Positions 7,417 through 15,923 of a stretch of DNA of 64,000 nucleotides are shown one piece after another. Origin of the DNA: Viridibacillus sp050278625 (lineage in GTDB: Bacteria; Bacillota; Bacilli; Bacillales_A; Planococcaceae); the NCBI RefSeq assembly GCF_050278625.1, contig NZ_JBNNTI010000001.1, positions 310,001 through 374,000 on the forward strand, given 5' to 3'. A program made the translations under genes and the position numbers. Under the pieces are notes generated by a model. The model was not told the origin of the DNA. It worked only from the letters and a program-made list of their open reading frames with translations, and searched no databases. Every line of letters starts with the position of its first letter. The first letter of the stretch is position 1.

Positions 7417-9528
7417 TTACTTTTGCTCAGCGCGTTCTTTTTCTTCTTTTAATACTACTTTACGAGAAAGGTTTACGCGACCTTGATTGTCGATTTCAAT
7501 AACTTTAACAAGTAGCTCATCTTCTAATTTTAGAACATCTTCTACCGCTTTAGTGCGCTCTTCTTGAATTTCAGAAATGTGTAGTAAACCGTCTTTACCT
7601 GGGAATATTTGAACAAATGCACCGAATTTTTCGATACGTTTTACTTTACCCATGTAATATTCGCCTACAACTGCTTCACGTACAATATTTTCAATGATTT
7701 CTTTTGCACGTGCGTTCATTGCTTCATCTACTGAAGAGATGTATATTGTACCGTCTTGTTCAGTATCAATTTTCACGCCAGTTTCTTCGATGATTTTATT
7801 AATTTGTTTACCACCAGGTCCGATTACGTCGCGAATTTTATCTGGGTTAATTTTAACCATGATAATTTTCGGAGCATATTTAGAAAGGTGTTCACGTCTT
7901 TCTGGCATAGTTGCAAGCATAGACTCTAGTATATGCATACGACCAATTTTAGCTTGAGTTAATGCTTCTTCTAAAATCTGGTTTGATAAACCATCAATTT
8001 TAATATCCATTTGAAGTGCAGTAACACCTTTTGCAGTACCTGCTACTTTGAAGTCCATGTCACCAAGGTGATCTTCCATTCCTTGGATATCAGTTAGAAT
8101 TGAATAATGCTCATCTTTTTTAATAAGCCCCATCGCAATACCTGCAACTGGTGCTTTAAGAGGAACACCGGCGTCCATCATTGCAAGAGTTGAAGCACAA
8201 ATACTTGCTTGTGATGTAGAACCGTTAGATTCTAATACTTCTGATACGCAACGGATTGTGTATGGGAAGTCTTTTTCATTTGGAATAACTGCTTCTATAG
8301 CACGTTCTCCTAATGCACCATGTCCGATTTCACGACGGCCTGGTCCACGAATAGGTCCAGTTTCCCCAACTGAGAATTGTGGGAAATTATAATGATGCAT
8401 GAAGCGCTTAGACTCTTCAACACCTAATCCGTCGATAATTTGAACATCGCCTAGTGCACCTAGAGTACAAACTGAAAGTGCTTGAGTTTGTCCACGTGTA
8501 AACAAACCAGATCCATGTGCTCTTGGAAGTAAACTTACTTCCGAAGACAGTGGACGAATTTCATCTAATTTACGACCATCAGGACGAATTTTATCTTCTG
8601 TGATTAAACGGCGAACTTCTTCTTTCACCATTTTATCTAGAATTTCGCTAACCTGTTTTAGAGTTGCATCTTCTGCTTCAGCTTCTTCGTATTTAGCAAT
8701 AACTTCAGCTTTTACAGCATTAATTGCTTCTTCACGAGCATGCTTTTCATAAGTTTGGATAGCCGCAACCATCTTAGTTCCGAATTCTGCATTGATTTCA
8801 GCATATAATTCTTCATTTATTCCGTGTAATATTACTTCCATTTTTTCTTTGCCGACTTCAGCAGCAATTGTTTCTTGGAAAGCAATTATTTTTTTGATTT
8901 CTTCGTGACCGAACATAATGGCTTCTAACATTTTTTCTTCAGGAACTTCTAATGCACCTGCTTCAACCATGTTAATTGCATCTTTTGTTCCAGCGACTGT
9001 TAAGTCAATTGTTGATTTTCCCCATTGTGCTACTGTTGGGTTTACGATAAATTCATCTTCAACAAGCCCAACTTGGACACCTGCGATTGGTCCGTCAAAT
9101 GGAATATCAGAAACCATTAGTGCAAGTGATGATCCGAGCATAGCTGCCATTTCTGAAGGGCAATCTTGATCTGCAGACATAACCATAGAGATTACTTGTA
9201 CTTCATTACGGAAGCCATCTGGGAATAATGGACGGATTGGACGGTCGATTAAGCGAGATGTTAATACCGCTTTTTCTGAAGGACGTCCTTCACGTTTGAT
9301 AAACCCACCAGGGATCTTACCAACTGCATATAATTTTTCTTCATAGTTAACTGTTAATGGGAAGAAGTCTAATGGTTTTGGGTGTTTTGAAGCAGTTGCA
9401 TTTGATAGTACAACTGTTTCTCCATAACGTACTAATACCGATCCATTAGCTTGCTTTGCGAGCTGACCTACTTCGATTTGTAAAGGTCTTCCGGCCCATT
9501 CATAGGTATAAACCTTTTTTTCGTTCAT
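7417..9528 (-). CDS. pnp: Polynucleotide phosphorylase
   Basis: The 703-residue protein degrades RNA 3' to 5' by phosphorolysis. It shows two RNase PH-like halves separated by an alpha-helical domain (about residues 215-300), then a KH domain (IGPGGKQINKIIEETG, in the 550-610 region) and a C-terminal S1 domain starting around VGEYYMGKVKRIEKFGAFV. The second core carries the conserved FTRGQTQAL and GPGRREIGHGALGERA signatures. Length is typical. It follows rpsO, as in most Bacillota, with an rpsO terminator between them, so expression probably mixes read-through with any local promoter in the 182-base gap. Confidence 0.98.
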   Translation of the reverse strand: MNEKKVYTYEWAGRPLQIEVGQLAKQANGSVLVRYGETVVLSNATASKHPKPLDFFPLTVNYEEKLYAVGKIPGGFIKREGRPSEKAVLTSRLIDRPIRPLFPDGFRNEVQVISMVMSADQDCPSEMAAMLGSSLALMVSDIPFDGPIAGVQVGLVEDEFIVNPTVAQWGKSTIDLTVAGTKDAINMVEAGALEVPEEKMLEAIMFGHEEIKKIIAFQETIAAEVGKEKMEVILHGINEELYAEINAEFGTKMVAAIQTYEKHAREEAINAVKAEVIAKYEEAEAEDATLKQVSEILDKMVKEEVRRLITEDKIRPDGRKLDEIRPLSSEVSLLPRAHGSGLFTRGQTQALSVCTLGALGDVQIIDGLGVEESKRFMHHYNFPQFSVGETGPIRGPGRREIGHGALGERAIEAVIPNEKDFPYTIRCVSEVLESNGSTSQASICASTLAMMDAGVPLKAPVAGIAMGLIKKDEHYSILTDIQGMEDHLGDMDFKVAGTAKGVTALQMDIKIDGLSNQILEEALTQAKIGRMHILESMLATMPERREHLSKYAPKIIMVKINPDKIRDVIGPGGKQINKIIEETGVKIDTEQDGTIYISSVDEAMNARAKEIIENIVREAVVGEYYMGKVKRIEKFGAFVQIFPGKDGLLHISEIQEERTKAVEDVLKLEDELLVKVIEIDNQGRVNLSRKVVLKEEKERAEQK

Positions 9529-9670
9529 TTATTTGAACTCCTCTCTCAAAGAAAACATCTATTCATGTATTTATGTAGTACTATTAGTTTATCAAAAAAG
9601 GGAGGCTTATGCGAAACATTTCAATTCTTTATATTCAAATTGTTGTAGGAGGTTAGTTTATTGAAGCATA

Positions 9671-9696
9671 AAGAAAAAGCGGGACAAGCCCGCTTT
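9671..9696 (-). terminator. Rho-independent terminator of rpsO
   Basis: A perfect 8-bp stem (AAAGCGGG and CCCGCTTT, at 9676-9683 and 9689-9696) with a 5-base loop follows the rpsO stop by about 14 bases. The minus strand then reads TTCTTTATGC. It would limit read-through into pnp. Confidence 0.75.
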
Positions 9697-9710
9697 CACA
9701 AAATTGCATG

Positions 9711-9980
9711 TTATCGACGTAAGCCGAGTTTAGTAATGATTTCACGGTAGCGTGGTACGTCATTTTCACGTAAATATTTTAATAAGTTACGACGACGTCC
9801 AACCATTTTGAATAAACCGCGACGAGAATGGTGGTCTTTTTTATGAGTACGTAAGTGCTCATTTAAGTTGTTAATCTCTTCCGTAAGGATAGCGATTTGA
9901 ACTTCTGGTGAACCAGTATCACTTTCGTGTACACGGAATTCAGAAATGATTTCGTTTTTGCGTTCTTGTGTTAGTGCCAT
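9711..9980 (-). CDS. rpsO: 30S ribosomal protein S15
   Basis: The 89-residue protein is S15, which binds the central domain of 16S rRNA early in small-subunit assembly. The signatures HESDTGSPEVQIAILTEEI and HKKDHHSRRGL, and the C-terminal RNLLKYLRENDVPRY, are complete. I start it at the ATG at 9980 (MALTQERK), preceded by GGAGG eight bases upstream; an in-frame start nine bases earlier lies at the Shine-Dalgarno itself. It has its own promoter and a structured leader, followed by a terminator and pnp. Confidence 0.98.
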   Translation of the reverse strand: MALTQERKNEIISEFRVHESDTGSPEVQIAILTEEINNLNEHLRTHKKDHHSRRGLFKMVGRRRNLLKYLRENDVPRYREIITKLGLRR

Positions 9981-10095
9981 CCTATTCACCTCCTAAATTG
10001 AAATATCCCCAAATGCTGAGCAAACGTTGGTGATTCGAAAGCCAAGCAATGGTTCCGTGGTTGCAAATGAAGGAATTCATATAGAGCAACTCACT
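9981..10095 (-). ncRNA. Structured 5' leader of rpsO, probable S15 autoregulatory element
   Basis: Beginning close to the predicted start site, the minus strand folds as GTGaGTTGC with GCAACCAC (10086-10094 with 10057-10064; eight pairs and one bulged A). Inside this is a second hairpin, ATGAA/TTCAT (10076-10080 with 10067-10071), with a 4-base loop. About 75 further bases lead to the rpsO Shine-Dalgarno. S15 is known to repress its own mRNA in several bacteria through unrelated leader folds, so this assignment is an inference from structure and position. Confidence 0.45.
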
Positions 10096-10101
10096 TATGA
10101 A

Positions 10102-10130
10102 ATAGTAACATAAGCGCCTAATAGAATCAA
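10102..10130 (-). promoter_or_regulatory. Sigma-A promoter for rpsO
   Basis: TTGATT (10125-10130) and TACTAT (10102-10107) are exactly 17 bases apart on the minus strand. The -10 also has the extended TGT element. The predicted start site falls at about 10095, just beyond the ribF stop codon. Confidence 0.6.
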
Positions 10131-10137
10131 CTATTAT

Positions 10138-11088
10138 CTAACGTTCACGTAAATATTTCATTGCATTTGCCTTATCTACTTCGATTTGTACTTTCAGCGC
10201 ATCGATACCATCAAATTTTTGTTCTGATCTTAAATGCTTATACCAATCTATTTGCACTTCTTCAGCATAAATATTTTTGTTGAAGTCCATAATATGTACT
10301 TCTATTGTTAAGCTTTTTTCATCCGGGTTTTTGAATGTTGGTTTATAGCCTATATTACAAACACCATCAAACCATTCATTTTGAATTTGCATTCTTACAG
10401 CATAAACACCATTCGCCGGAATGAATGTTCCTTCATGAGCTTGAATATTCGCGGTTGGAAAACCAATCTGACGTCCACGTTTATCCCCATGTACTACAAT
10501 TCCCGGAATTTGGAATGGTCTTCCTAGAAGACTATGAACCTCTTCCATGTCACCCGCTTGTAACAACTTACGAATTCGAGTAGAGCTGATTTTTTCGTTT
10601 TTTTGAACTTGCTTGTCAGTTACAGTAACATCAAAGTCTCCGTTGCTGAGTGACTTCATATCTTCCATCGTACCTTTACCAAATGCTCCAAATGTAAAGT
10701 CAAAGCCGGCTGTCACATGTTTTACATTTAAATTACGAATAAATACATCTACAAAGTCACTAGGGCTTAGTTGAGCGAAATCCGAGGTGAATCGTACAAC
10801 GAATACCGTATTGATCCCCATTCTTTCAAGGATATCTAACTTTTGCTTTATAGGTGTAATATAAAATACTTGTTCTTTTCTTTGGCCTAATACAATCGAA
10901 GGATGTGGATCAAACGTCATCACAGCTGTTTTCAAATTTTTCTGCTGCCCTTGCTTTTTCGCATGCTCAATCACCGCTTGATGCCCTCGATGAACTCCAT
11001 CAAAAAAGCCGATTGCAAGAGAATAGGGTCCCTCAATATCTGGATGACTAATTTGGTGGGGATACATTAATTGAATCACTTTCATCAT
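10138..11088 (-). CDS. ribF: Bifunctional riboflavin kinase / FAD synthetase
   Basis: The 316-residue protein makes FMN and then FAD from riboflavin (the gene is called ribC in B. subtilis). The N-terminal nucleotidyltransferase domain has GFFDGVHRGH (27-36) and SSTRIRKLL. The C-terminal flavokinase domain has GDKRGRQIGFPTAN and NGVYAVRM followed by GVCNIGYKPTF. It starts at the first of two adjacent ATGs, since GGAGG lies eight bases before it. The truB stop codon lies 13 bases upstream, so it closes the nusA-infB operon. The rpsO promoter begins right after it. Confidence 0.97.
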   Translation of the reverse strand: MMKVIQLMYPHQISHPDIEGPYSLAIGFFDGVHRGHQAVIEHAKKQGQQKNLKTAVMTFDPHPSIVLGQRKEQVFYITPIKQKLDILERMGINTVFVVRFTSDFAQLSPSDFVDVFIRNLNVKHVTAGFDFTFGAFGKGTMEDMKSLSNGDFDVTVTDKQVQKNEKISSTRIRKLLQAGDMEEVHSLLGRPFQIPGIVVHGDKRGRQIGFPTANIQAHEGTFIPANGVYAVRMQIQNEWFDGVCNIGYKPTFKNPDEKSLTIEVHIMDFNKNIYAEEVQIDWYKHLRSEQKFDGIDALKVQIEVDKANAMKYLRER

Positions 11089-11100
11089 AAAGACTGCCTC

Positions 11101-12015
11101 CTAATCAACAGCTGGGAACATTTTTTCTGGCTTCATAAGCCCATCTTTTGTTGGATGCTTAATATAAATAGCAACCGCTTTCCCACTTTCTACAAATACT
11201 ATTTTATCATGTTCTTCTAGTGAAGGGTGCATAGGAAGTACTTGTCCATTTGCAATTTGCTTATGGTTATCTTCAGTAATTTGAAAAGTTGGATATCCTG
11301 TTAATGCTTGCTCAATTGGCATTATTACTTTATCTAATTCTCCTGCCTCAGCAATTTCACGTAATTGAGAAATTGTAACACAATCTTCCTTCTTGAAATT
11401 GCCCGAAGATGTGCGAACTAGCGAAGCCATATGCGCAGGATATCCTAATTTCTCACCTATTTGTACAGCTAGAGTACGAATATATGTCCCCTTACTACAT
11501 GCGATGCGAACTGGGAAAGTGATTGTAGTACCTTCGTAAACCAATTCCTCGTCAAGTAACTCTAATGCATAGATTATTACATTACGAGACGGACGTTCTA
11601 TAATCTGTCCCTGACGCGCATACTCATATAATTTCCGACCATTTACTTTCACAGCAGAATACATTGGAGGTGTTTGAGAAATTTCTCCAGTAAGGTTAGC
11701 TAGTACCTGTAGCAACTGTTCGCGAGTTATCATTTTGATACTACTATCTTCTGCTACTATTTCCCCTTCAGCATCTTCAGTTGCTGTAGAAGCACCAATG
11801 GAAATAATAGCTTCATATGTTTTACCTGCGTTAGTCAAATATTCTGCTAGACGTGTTGCATTACCTATACAAATAGGCAAAACACCTTCTACACCCGGGT
11901 CTAGTGTTCCTGTATGTCCTACTTTTTTTGTTTGTAGTATTTTACGTAATTTAAATACGCAATCGTGAGAAGTCATTCCCCGTTCTTTCCATAGAGGAAG
12001 AATGCCATGTTGCAT
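11101..12015 (-). CDS. truB: tRNA pseudouridine(55) synthase TruB
   Basis: The 304-residue protein isomerises U55 in the T-loop of tRNAs. The catalytic Asp39 is in KVGHTGTLDPGVEGVLPICIG (31-50, with GHTGTLDP at its centre), and the later PPMYSAVKVNG and CSKGTYIRTL motifs are present, followed by a C-terminal PUA-like domain. It is separated from rbfA by a terminator-like hairpin and is 13 bases from ribF. Its own Shine-Dalgarno is AAGGAG. Expression probably depends on read-through from the infB-rbfA transcript. Confidence 0.97.
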   Translation of the reverse strand: MQHGILPLWKERGMTSHDCVFKLRKILQTKKVGHTGTLDPGVEGVLPICIGNATRLAEYLTNAGKTYEAIISIGASTATEDAEGEIVAEDSSIKMITREQLLQVLANLTGEISQTPPMYSAVKVNGRKLYEYARQGQIIERPSRNVIIYALELLDEELVYEGTTITFPVRIACSKGTYIRTLAVQIGEKLGYPAHMASLVRTSSGNFKKEDCVTISQLREIAEAGELDKVIMPIEQALTGYPTFQITEDNHKQIANGQVLPMHPSLEEHDKIVFVESGKAVAIYIKHPTKDGLMKPEKMFPAVD

Positions 12016-12060
12016 TCACGCCAACTCCTTTTTAATATAAATAATTTTATTTTAAGGACA

Positions 12061-12094
12061 GAAAAAGCCTGCAAATAATTAGGTTTGCAGGCTT
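12061..12094 (-). terminator. Terminator-like hairpin between rbfA and truB
   Basis: An 11-bp perfect stem (AAGCCTGCAAA and TTTGCAGGCTT, at 12065-12075 and 12084-12094) with an 8-base loop is followed by TTTC on the minus strand. It lies within an operon that is normally continuous, so it may reduce rather than stop transcription into truB-ribF. Confidence 0.7.
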
Positions 12095-12101
12095 GTTTCA
12101 A

Positions 12102-12452
12102 TTATTGATCTTTTGATTCATGTAGTTGACGTAAAAGCGTGTCAATTTTATTACCATATTCAGCCGATGAGTCAAACTCAAAGGATAATTCTGGTGTAAT
12201 TCTTAAACGAATACGTTGACCAATTTCAGAACGAATAAAGCCTTTTGCTTTTTCAAGTCCTTTTAATGTGGCTTGACGCTCTCTCTCAGTACCTAAGCAA
12301 GTAATATAAATTGTTGCTTGTTGTAAGTCGCCTGTTACTTCCACATCTGTTACAGTAACAAATCCGACACGAGGGTCTTTTAGTTTACGAACGATAATAT
12401 CGCCGAGTTCCTTTTTCATTTGTTCTGCAACACGGTTCGCGCGCATACTCAT
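12102..12452 (-). CDS. rbfA: 30S ribosome-binding factor A
   Basis: The 116-residue protein is RbfA, a cold-shock ribosome-assembly factor that binds the immature 30S subunit near helix 1 of 16S rRNA. The N-terminal MRANRVAEQMKKELGDII and the core KDPRVGFVTVTDVEVTGDLQ are typical, as is the ITPELSFEFDSS segment of the KH-type fold. It follows ylxP by about 20 bases and ends just before a terminator-like hairpin. Confidence 0.97.
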   Translation of the reverse strand: MSMRANRVAEQMKKELGDIIVRKLKDPRVGFVTVTDVEVTGDLQQATIYITCLGTERERQATLKGLEKAKGFIRSEIGQRIRLRITPELSFEFDSSAEYGNKIDTLLRQLHESKDQ

Positions 12453-12471
12453 AATCGTTTCACCTCAATTT

Positions 12472-12750
12472 TTATAAGTACTCTCTTTGTATGTTTAGAC
12501 GTTCCCATTCAGGATTTGATTCCAGAAGTTGAAGAGCACGAGTGAGCTCACGATCTGCTGCATCCTTGGAAGAGGCTACAGTAACAATCGCGAGCAATGC
12601 TCTTTGCCAAACATCTTGATGGTCGATTTCTGCAATGGAAACATTGTAGCGTTGTTTTGTACGCGTAATCATACTTTGCAAGACAGCACGTTTTTCTTTT
12701 AATGAATGGGCCGCAGGGATGAAGAATTCACACTCTGCGTAGACAATCAT
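12472..12750 (-). CDS. ylxP: DUF503 family protein YlxP
   Basis: The 92-residue protein belongs to the small YlxP/DUF503 family, recognised by the SLKEKRAVLQSMITRTKQRYNVSIAE block (given here only as a landmark at residues 16-41) and the ELTRALQLLE helix. The family function is not established; its constant position between infB and rbfA suggests a role in translation or ribosome assembly. The start ATG overlaps the infB stop by four bases. Confidence 0.9.
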   Translation of the reverse strand: MIVYAECEFFIPAAHSLKEKRAVLQSMITRTKQRYNVSIAEIDHQDVWQRALLAIVTVASSKDAADRELTRALQLLESNPEWERLNIQREYL

Positions 12751-15239
12751 TTACGGATGATTTCTTCCATAATGAATGCTTCAATTACATCTTCTGTTTT
12801 AATGTCATTGAAGTTTTTCACTGTAAAGCCACATTCATAACCTTTAGCTACTTCTTTTGCATCGTCTTTGAAACGTTTTAAAGAGTCTAATTCGCCTTCG
12901 AAAATAACGATACCTTCACGAATAACACGGACGCCACTATCGCGAGTAATTTTACCTTCAAGTACATATCCACCAGCAATTGTGCCGACTTTAGATACTT
13001 TGAATGTTTCACGAACTTCTGCTGAACCGATTACTTTTTCACGGAATTCAGGATCTAGTAAACCTTTCATTGCCGCTTCGATTTCTTCAATTACTTTATA
13101 AATAACACGGTGTAGACGAATATCTACGCCTTCAGCTTCTGCTGCACGTTTGGCATTAGTATCTGGACGTACGTTGAAACCGATGACAATCGCATTTGAT
13201 GCGGCTGCTAATGAAATATCGGATTCTGTAATTGCACCAGCACCCGTATGGATGATACGTACGTTTACACCTTCTACATCGATTTTCATTAACGAAGCTG
13301 CCATTGCTTCTACTGTACCTTGAACATCAGCTTTAACGATTAAGTTTAATTCTTTCATATCGCCTTGGCTCATTTGTTCAAATAAATTATCAAGAGTTAC
13401 TCGTTGTTTTTCAGAGCGTTGTGCTTGAATAGCAGTCATTGCACGTGCTTCCCCTACTTGACGAGCTGTTTTTTCATCTTCGAATACTACAAATCGATCC
13501 CCAGCTTGAGGAACTTCACTTAATCCAGTAATTTCAACTGGTGTAGAAGGACCTGCAGTTTTTACGCGACGGCCAATATCATTAACCATTGCACGGACAC
13601 GACCGTAAGCGTGACCAACTACGATTGGATCACCTATGTTAAGTGTACCATTTTGTACTAATAAGGTAGCGACAGAACCACGACCTTTATCAAGTTGAGC
13701 TTCGATTACAGTACCGATAGCTTTACGTTTAGGATCCGCTGTTAATTCGCCTACTTCTGAAACTAATAATACCATTTCAAGTAATGAATCAATACCATCA
13801 CCTTTTAATGCTGAGATTGGTACGAAAATTGTTTCGCCGCCCCAAGCTTCTGGCACTAGACCATGCTCAGTTAACTCTTGCATTACACGATCAGGGTTAG
13901 CAGTTGGTTTATCCATTTTGTTTACAGCAACAATAATTGGAACTTCTGCAGCTTTTGCATGGTTGATTGCTTCAACTGTTTGAGGCATTACACCATCATC
14001 AGCAGCAACTACTAAAATTGTTAAGTCAGTAATTCTAGCACCACGCGCACGCATTGTTGTGAACGCTGCGTGTCCAGGTGTATCAAGGAATGTAATTTTT
14101 TTGTCGTTTACGACTACTTGGTAAGCACCAATATGTTGTGTAATACCGCCAGCTTCTCCAGCAGTTACTTTTGTATTACGAATTGAATCTAGTAAAGTTG
14201 TTTTACCATGGTCAACGTGACCCATAATCGTTACAACTGGTGGACGTTCTTTAGTATTAGCTGTATTTACTTCTTCTTGGTCGCCCTCGAAATAAGTTTC
14301 TAGGTCTGTTACGTCGATACGAATTTCTTCTTCAACTTCCACACCATAATCAGCACAGATTAGTTCGATAGCATCTTGTTCAAGCTCTTGGTTAATTGTA
14401 GCCATAACGCCAAGCATGAATAATTTTTTGATGATTTCAGATGGTTCACGACCTAATTTTTTCGCTAATTCGCCTACAGATAATGATTCGAAGAAAGTGA
14501 TTTTTTCTGGTAATTCTTTTTTCACTGCAGGTACAACTGGTTGTGGTCTGTGTTTACGACGTTGCCCACCGTTAATACCTGGTTTTTTTCTTTGGTTAAA
14601 GTTACGGTTTCCACCTTGTTGGTTGGATTGACCACCAGGGCCGCGGTTTGCACCACGATTTTGGCTTGAATTTGCATTAGAGCCAGTTCTAGTGTTCGAA
14701 TTCGTACTTGGTTTATTGTTTGAACTTGTATTTGGTCTTGAGTTTGTGTTCGTATTTGAATTCGGTCTTGAACTAGTGTTTGTGTTTGGTCTTGAACTAG
14801 TATTTGTGTTTGGTCTTGAACTAGTGTTTGTGTTTGGTCTTGAACTAGTGTTTGTGTTTGGTCTTGAATTTGAATTAGAACGATTGTTTGAATTTGAGTT
14901 TGAGTTATTTTTTGAAGTTGAATTGTTATTCATAGTACTTCCTTGGTTAGTATTTTGTTTTGGTTGAGCAGCGCTAGTTTGTTGTGCTTTTTCGTCTTTT
15001 CTAGCGTTCGGACGATTCCCTTGTTGTCCTCTGTTTTGGTGCTCAGTTTTTTTTGGTCCTTGTGATGATTGTGCGTTAATTTTCATTTTAAATACACCAT
15101 CTAGTTTGCTAACTGCATCTTTTTCTAACGTAGACATATGGTTTGTGACGTTTATTTGTAGCTTTGAAAGCTGATCAATAACTTCTTTACTTGACTTATT
15201 TACTTGTTTCGCATATTCATGGACGCGTAATTTTGTCAT
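12747..15239 (-). CDS. infB: Translation initiation factor IF-2
   Basis: The 830-residue GTPase delivers initiator tRNA to the 30S subunit. A short N-terminal IF2-N segment (MTKLRVHEYAKQVNKSSKEV) is followed by a long, low-complexity Asn/Ser/Arg/Pro linker (about residues 60-230) that includes four 8-residue repeats. A second IF2-N region (ESLSVGELAKKLGREPSEII) precedes the G domain. G1 is MGHVDHGKTTLL, with DTPGHAAF and VNKMDKP following, and the C-terminal domains II-IV end in KTEDVIEAFIMEEIIRK. The linker differs greatly from the core in composition. It overlaps ylxP by four bases and follows ylxQ by 14. Confidence 0.98.
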   Translation of the reverse strand: MTKLRVHEYAKQVNKSSKEVIDQLSKLQINVTNHMSTLEKDAVSKLDGVFKMKINAQSSQGPKKTEHQNRGQQGNRPNARKDEKAQQTSAAQPKQNTNQGSTMNNNSTSKNNSNSNSNNRSNSNSRPNTNTSSRPNTNTSSRPNTNTSSRPNTNTSSRPNSNTNTNSRPNTSSNNKPSTNSNTRTGSNANSSQNRGANRGPGGQSNQQGGNRNFNQRKKPGINGGQRRKHRPQPVVPAVKKELPEKITFFESLSVGELAKKLGREPSEIIKKLFMLGVMATINQELEQDAIELICADYGVEVEEEIRIDVTDLETYFEGDQEEVNTANTKERPPVVTIMGHVDHGKTTLLDSIRNTKVTAGEAGGITQHIGAYQVVVNDKKITFLDTPGHAAFTTMRARGARITDLTILVVAADDGVMPQTVEAINHAKAAEVPIIVAVNKMDKPTANPDRVMQELTEHGLVPEAWGGETIFVPISALKGDGIDSLLEMVLLVSEVGELTADPKRKAIGTVIEAQLDKGRGSVATLLVQNGTLNIGDPIVVGHAYGRVRAMVNDIGRRVKTAGPSTPVEITGLSEVPQAGDRFVVFEDEKTARQVGEARAMTAIQAQRSEKQRVTLDNLFEQMSQGDMKELNLIVKADVQGTVEAMAASLMKIDVEGVNVRIIHTGAGAITESDISLAAASNAIVIGFNVRPDTNAKRAAEAEGVDIRLHRVIYKVIEEIEAAMKGLLDPEFREKVIGSAEVRETFKVSKVGTIAGGYVLEGKITRDSGVRVIREGIVIFEGELDSLKRFKDDAKEVAKGYECGFTVKNFNDIKTEDVIEAFIMEEIIRK
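14770..14865 (-). repeat. Four tandem 24-bp repeats inside infB
   Basis: Four adjacent 24-base units start at 14770, 14794, 14818 and 14842; the second differs from the others by one base. Each encodes eight residues of the SRPNTNTS type in the variable linker of IF-2, around residues 125-157. Partial copies flank the array on both sides. The length keeps the reading frame. Confidence 0.95.
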
Positions 15240-15253
15240 GTATTCACCCCCGG

Positions 15254-15565
15254 TTAGATTTCGTTGAGAAGCTCGGACAGTTTTTTTGCAAAACCGTCAT
15301 CCACGATGGCTAATGAGACCCTTGCGTCTTTCCCCGTGGCATGTCCGAGATTATATCTAGTCCCGAACTCCTGCAACTCAACGTTGAAAGAATGACATTT
15401 ATCTTGCATTTTTTTGCGCGTATTGGCAGATGCATCCGTTGCTAATACAACAAGCTTTGCACCATTATTGCGCACTTCCTTAATAACTTGTTCTTCGCCA
15501 GAAACGATTTTACGAGCTCTTGCAGCCAATCCAAGTAAATTTAAAATAGATTGCTCCGGCGTCAT
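15254..15565 (-). CDS. ylxQ: L7Ae-like ribosomal protein YlxQ
   Basis: The 103-residue protein belongs to the L7Ae/L30e/S12e superfamily of RNA-binding proteins that recognise kink-turns. It has the GLAARARKIVSGEEQVIKEV helix region, then KLVVLATDASANTRKKM and the later GHATGKDARVSLAIVDDGFA. It is not essential in B. subtilis as far as I know. Its ATG overlaps the stop of rnpM by four bases, and it ends 14 bases before infB, in the invariable order nusA-ylxR-ylxQ-infB. Confidence 0.92.
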   Translation of the reverse strand: MTPEQSILNLLGLAARARKIVSGEEQVIKEVRNNGAKLVVLATDASANTRKKMQDKCHSFNVELQEFGTRYNLGHATGKDARVSLAIVDDGFAKKLSELLNEI

Positions 15566-15840
15566 GTTAACGTCTCCTTGCGAATGACTTTTAAAAGGTC
15601 TTCATATACTTGTTCTGGAATTTCCACTTCTAACTGATGTTTCAGGACATTTTTCTTTTTCGCTTCCGCAACGGCTGCTTCAGATTTTGAAACATATGCA
15701 CCGCGACCTGATTTCTTGCCAGTAATATCAACGGAAACTTCGCCTTCTTTAGAACGAACAACCCGAATCATTTCTTTTTTAGGAAACATTTCACCCGTTG
15801 CTACACATTTTCTTAAAGGAATTTTTCTGTTTATCGACAT
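15562..15840 (-). CDS. rnpM: YlxR/RnpM family RNA-binding protein (DUF448)
   Basis: The 92-residue basic protein matches the YlxR (DUF448) family through KIPLRKCVATGEMFPKKEMIR, VDITGKKSGRGAYVSKS and the CVATGE and GRGAYV motifs. Structures in the family show an RNA-binding fold, and recent work has named the B. subtilis member RnpM as a modulator of RNase P. The 83-base gap to nusA upstream holds no obvious terminator. Confidence 0.9.
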   Translation of the reverse strand: MSINRKIPLRKCVATGEMFPKKEMIRVVRSKEGEVSVDITGKKSGRGAYVSKSEAAVAEAKKKNVLKHQLEVEIPEQVYEDLLKVIRKETLT

Positions 15841-15923
15841 AAGAACACACCTTCCCTATAGCGTAAGAACTTTTGGCCATATTAGTTCAATAGAAGATTT
15901 CACATACAACCAATTGCTTTTAC

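Noticed and set aside
14692..14967. Plus-strand frame of 91 codons rich in Phe, Glu, Leu and Val opposite infB
   Set aside because: It is the complement of the repetitive Asn/Ser/Arg linker of IF-2; its composition follows from the repeats and it has no ribosome-binding site.
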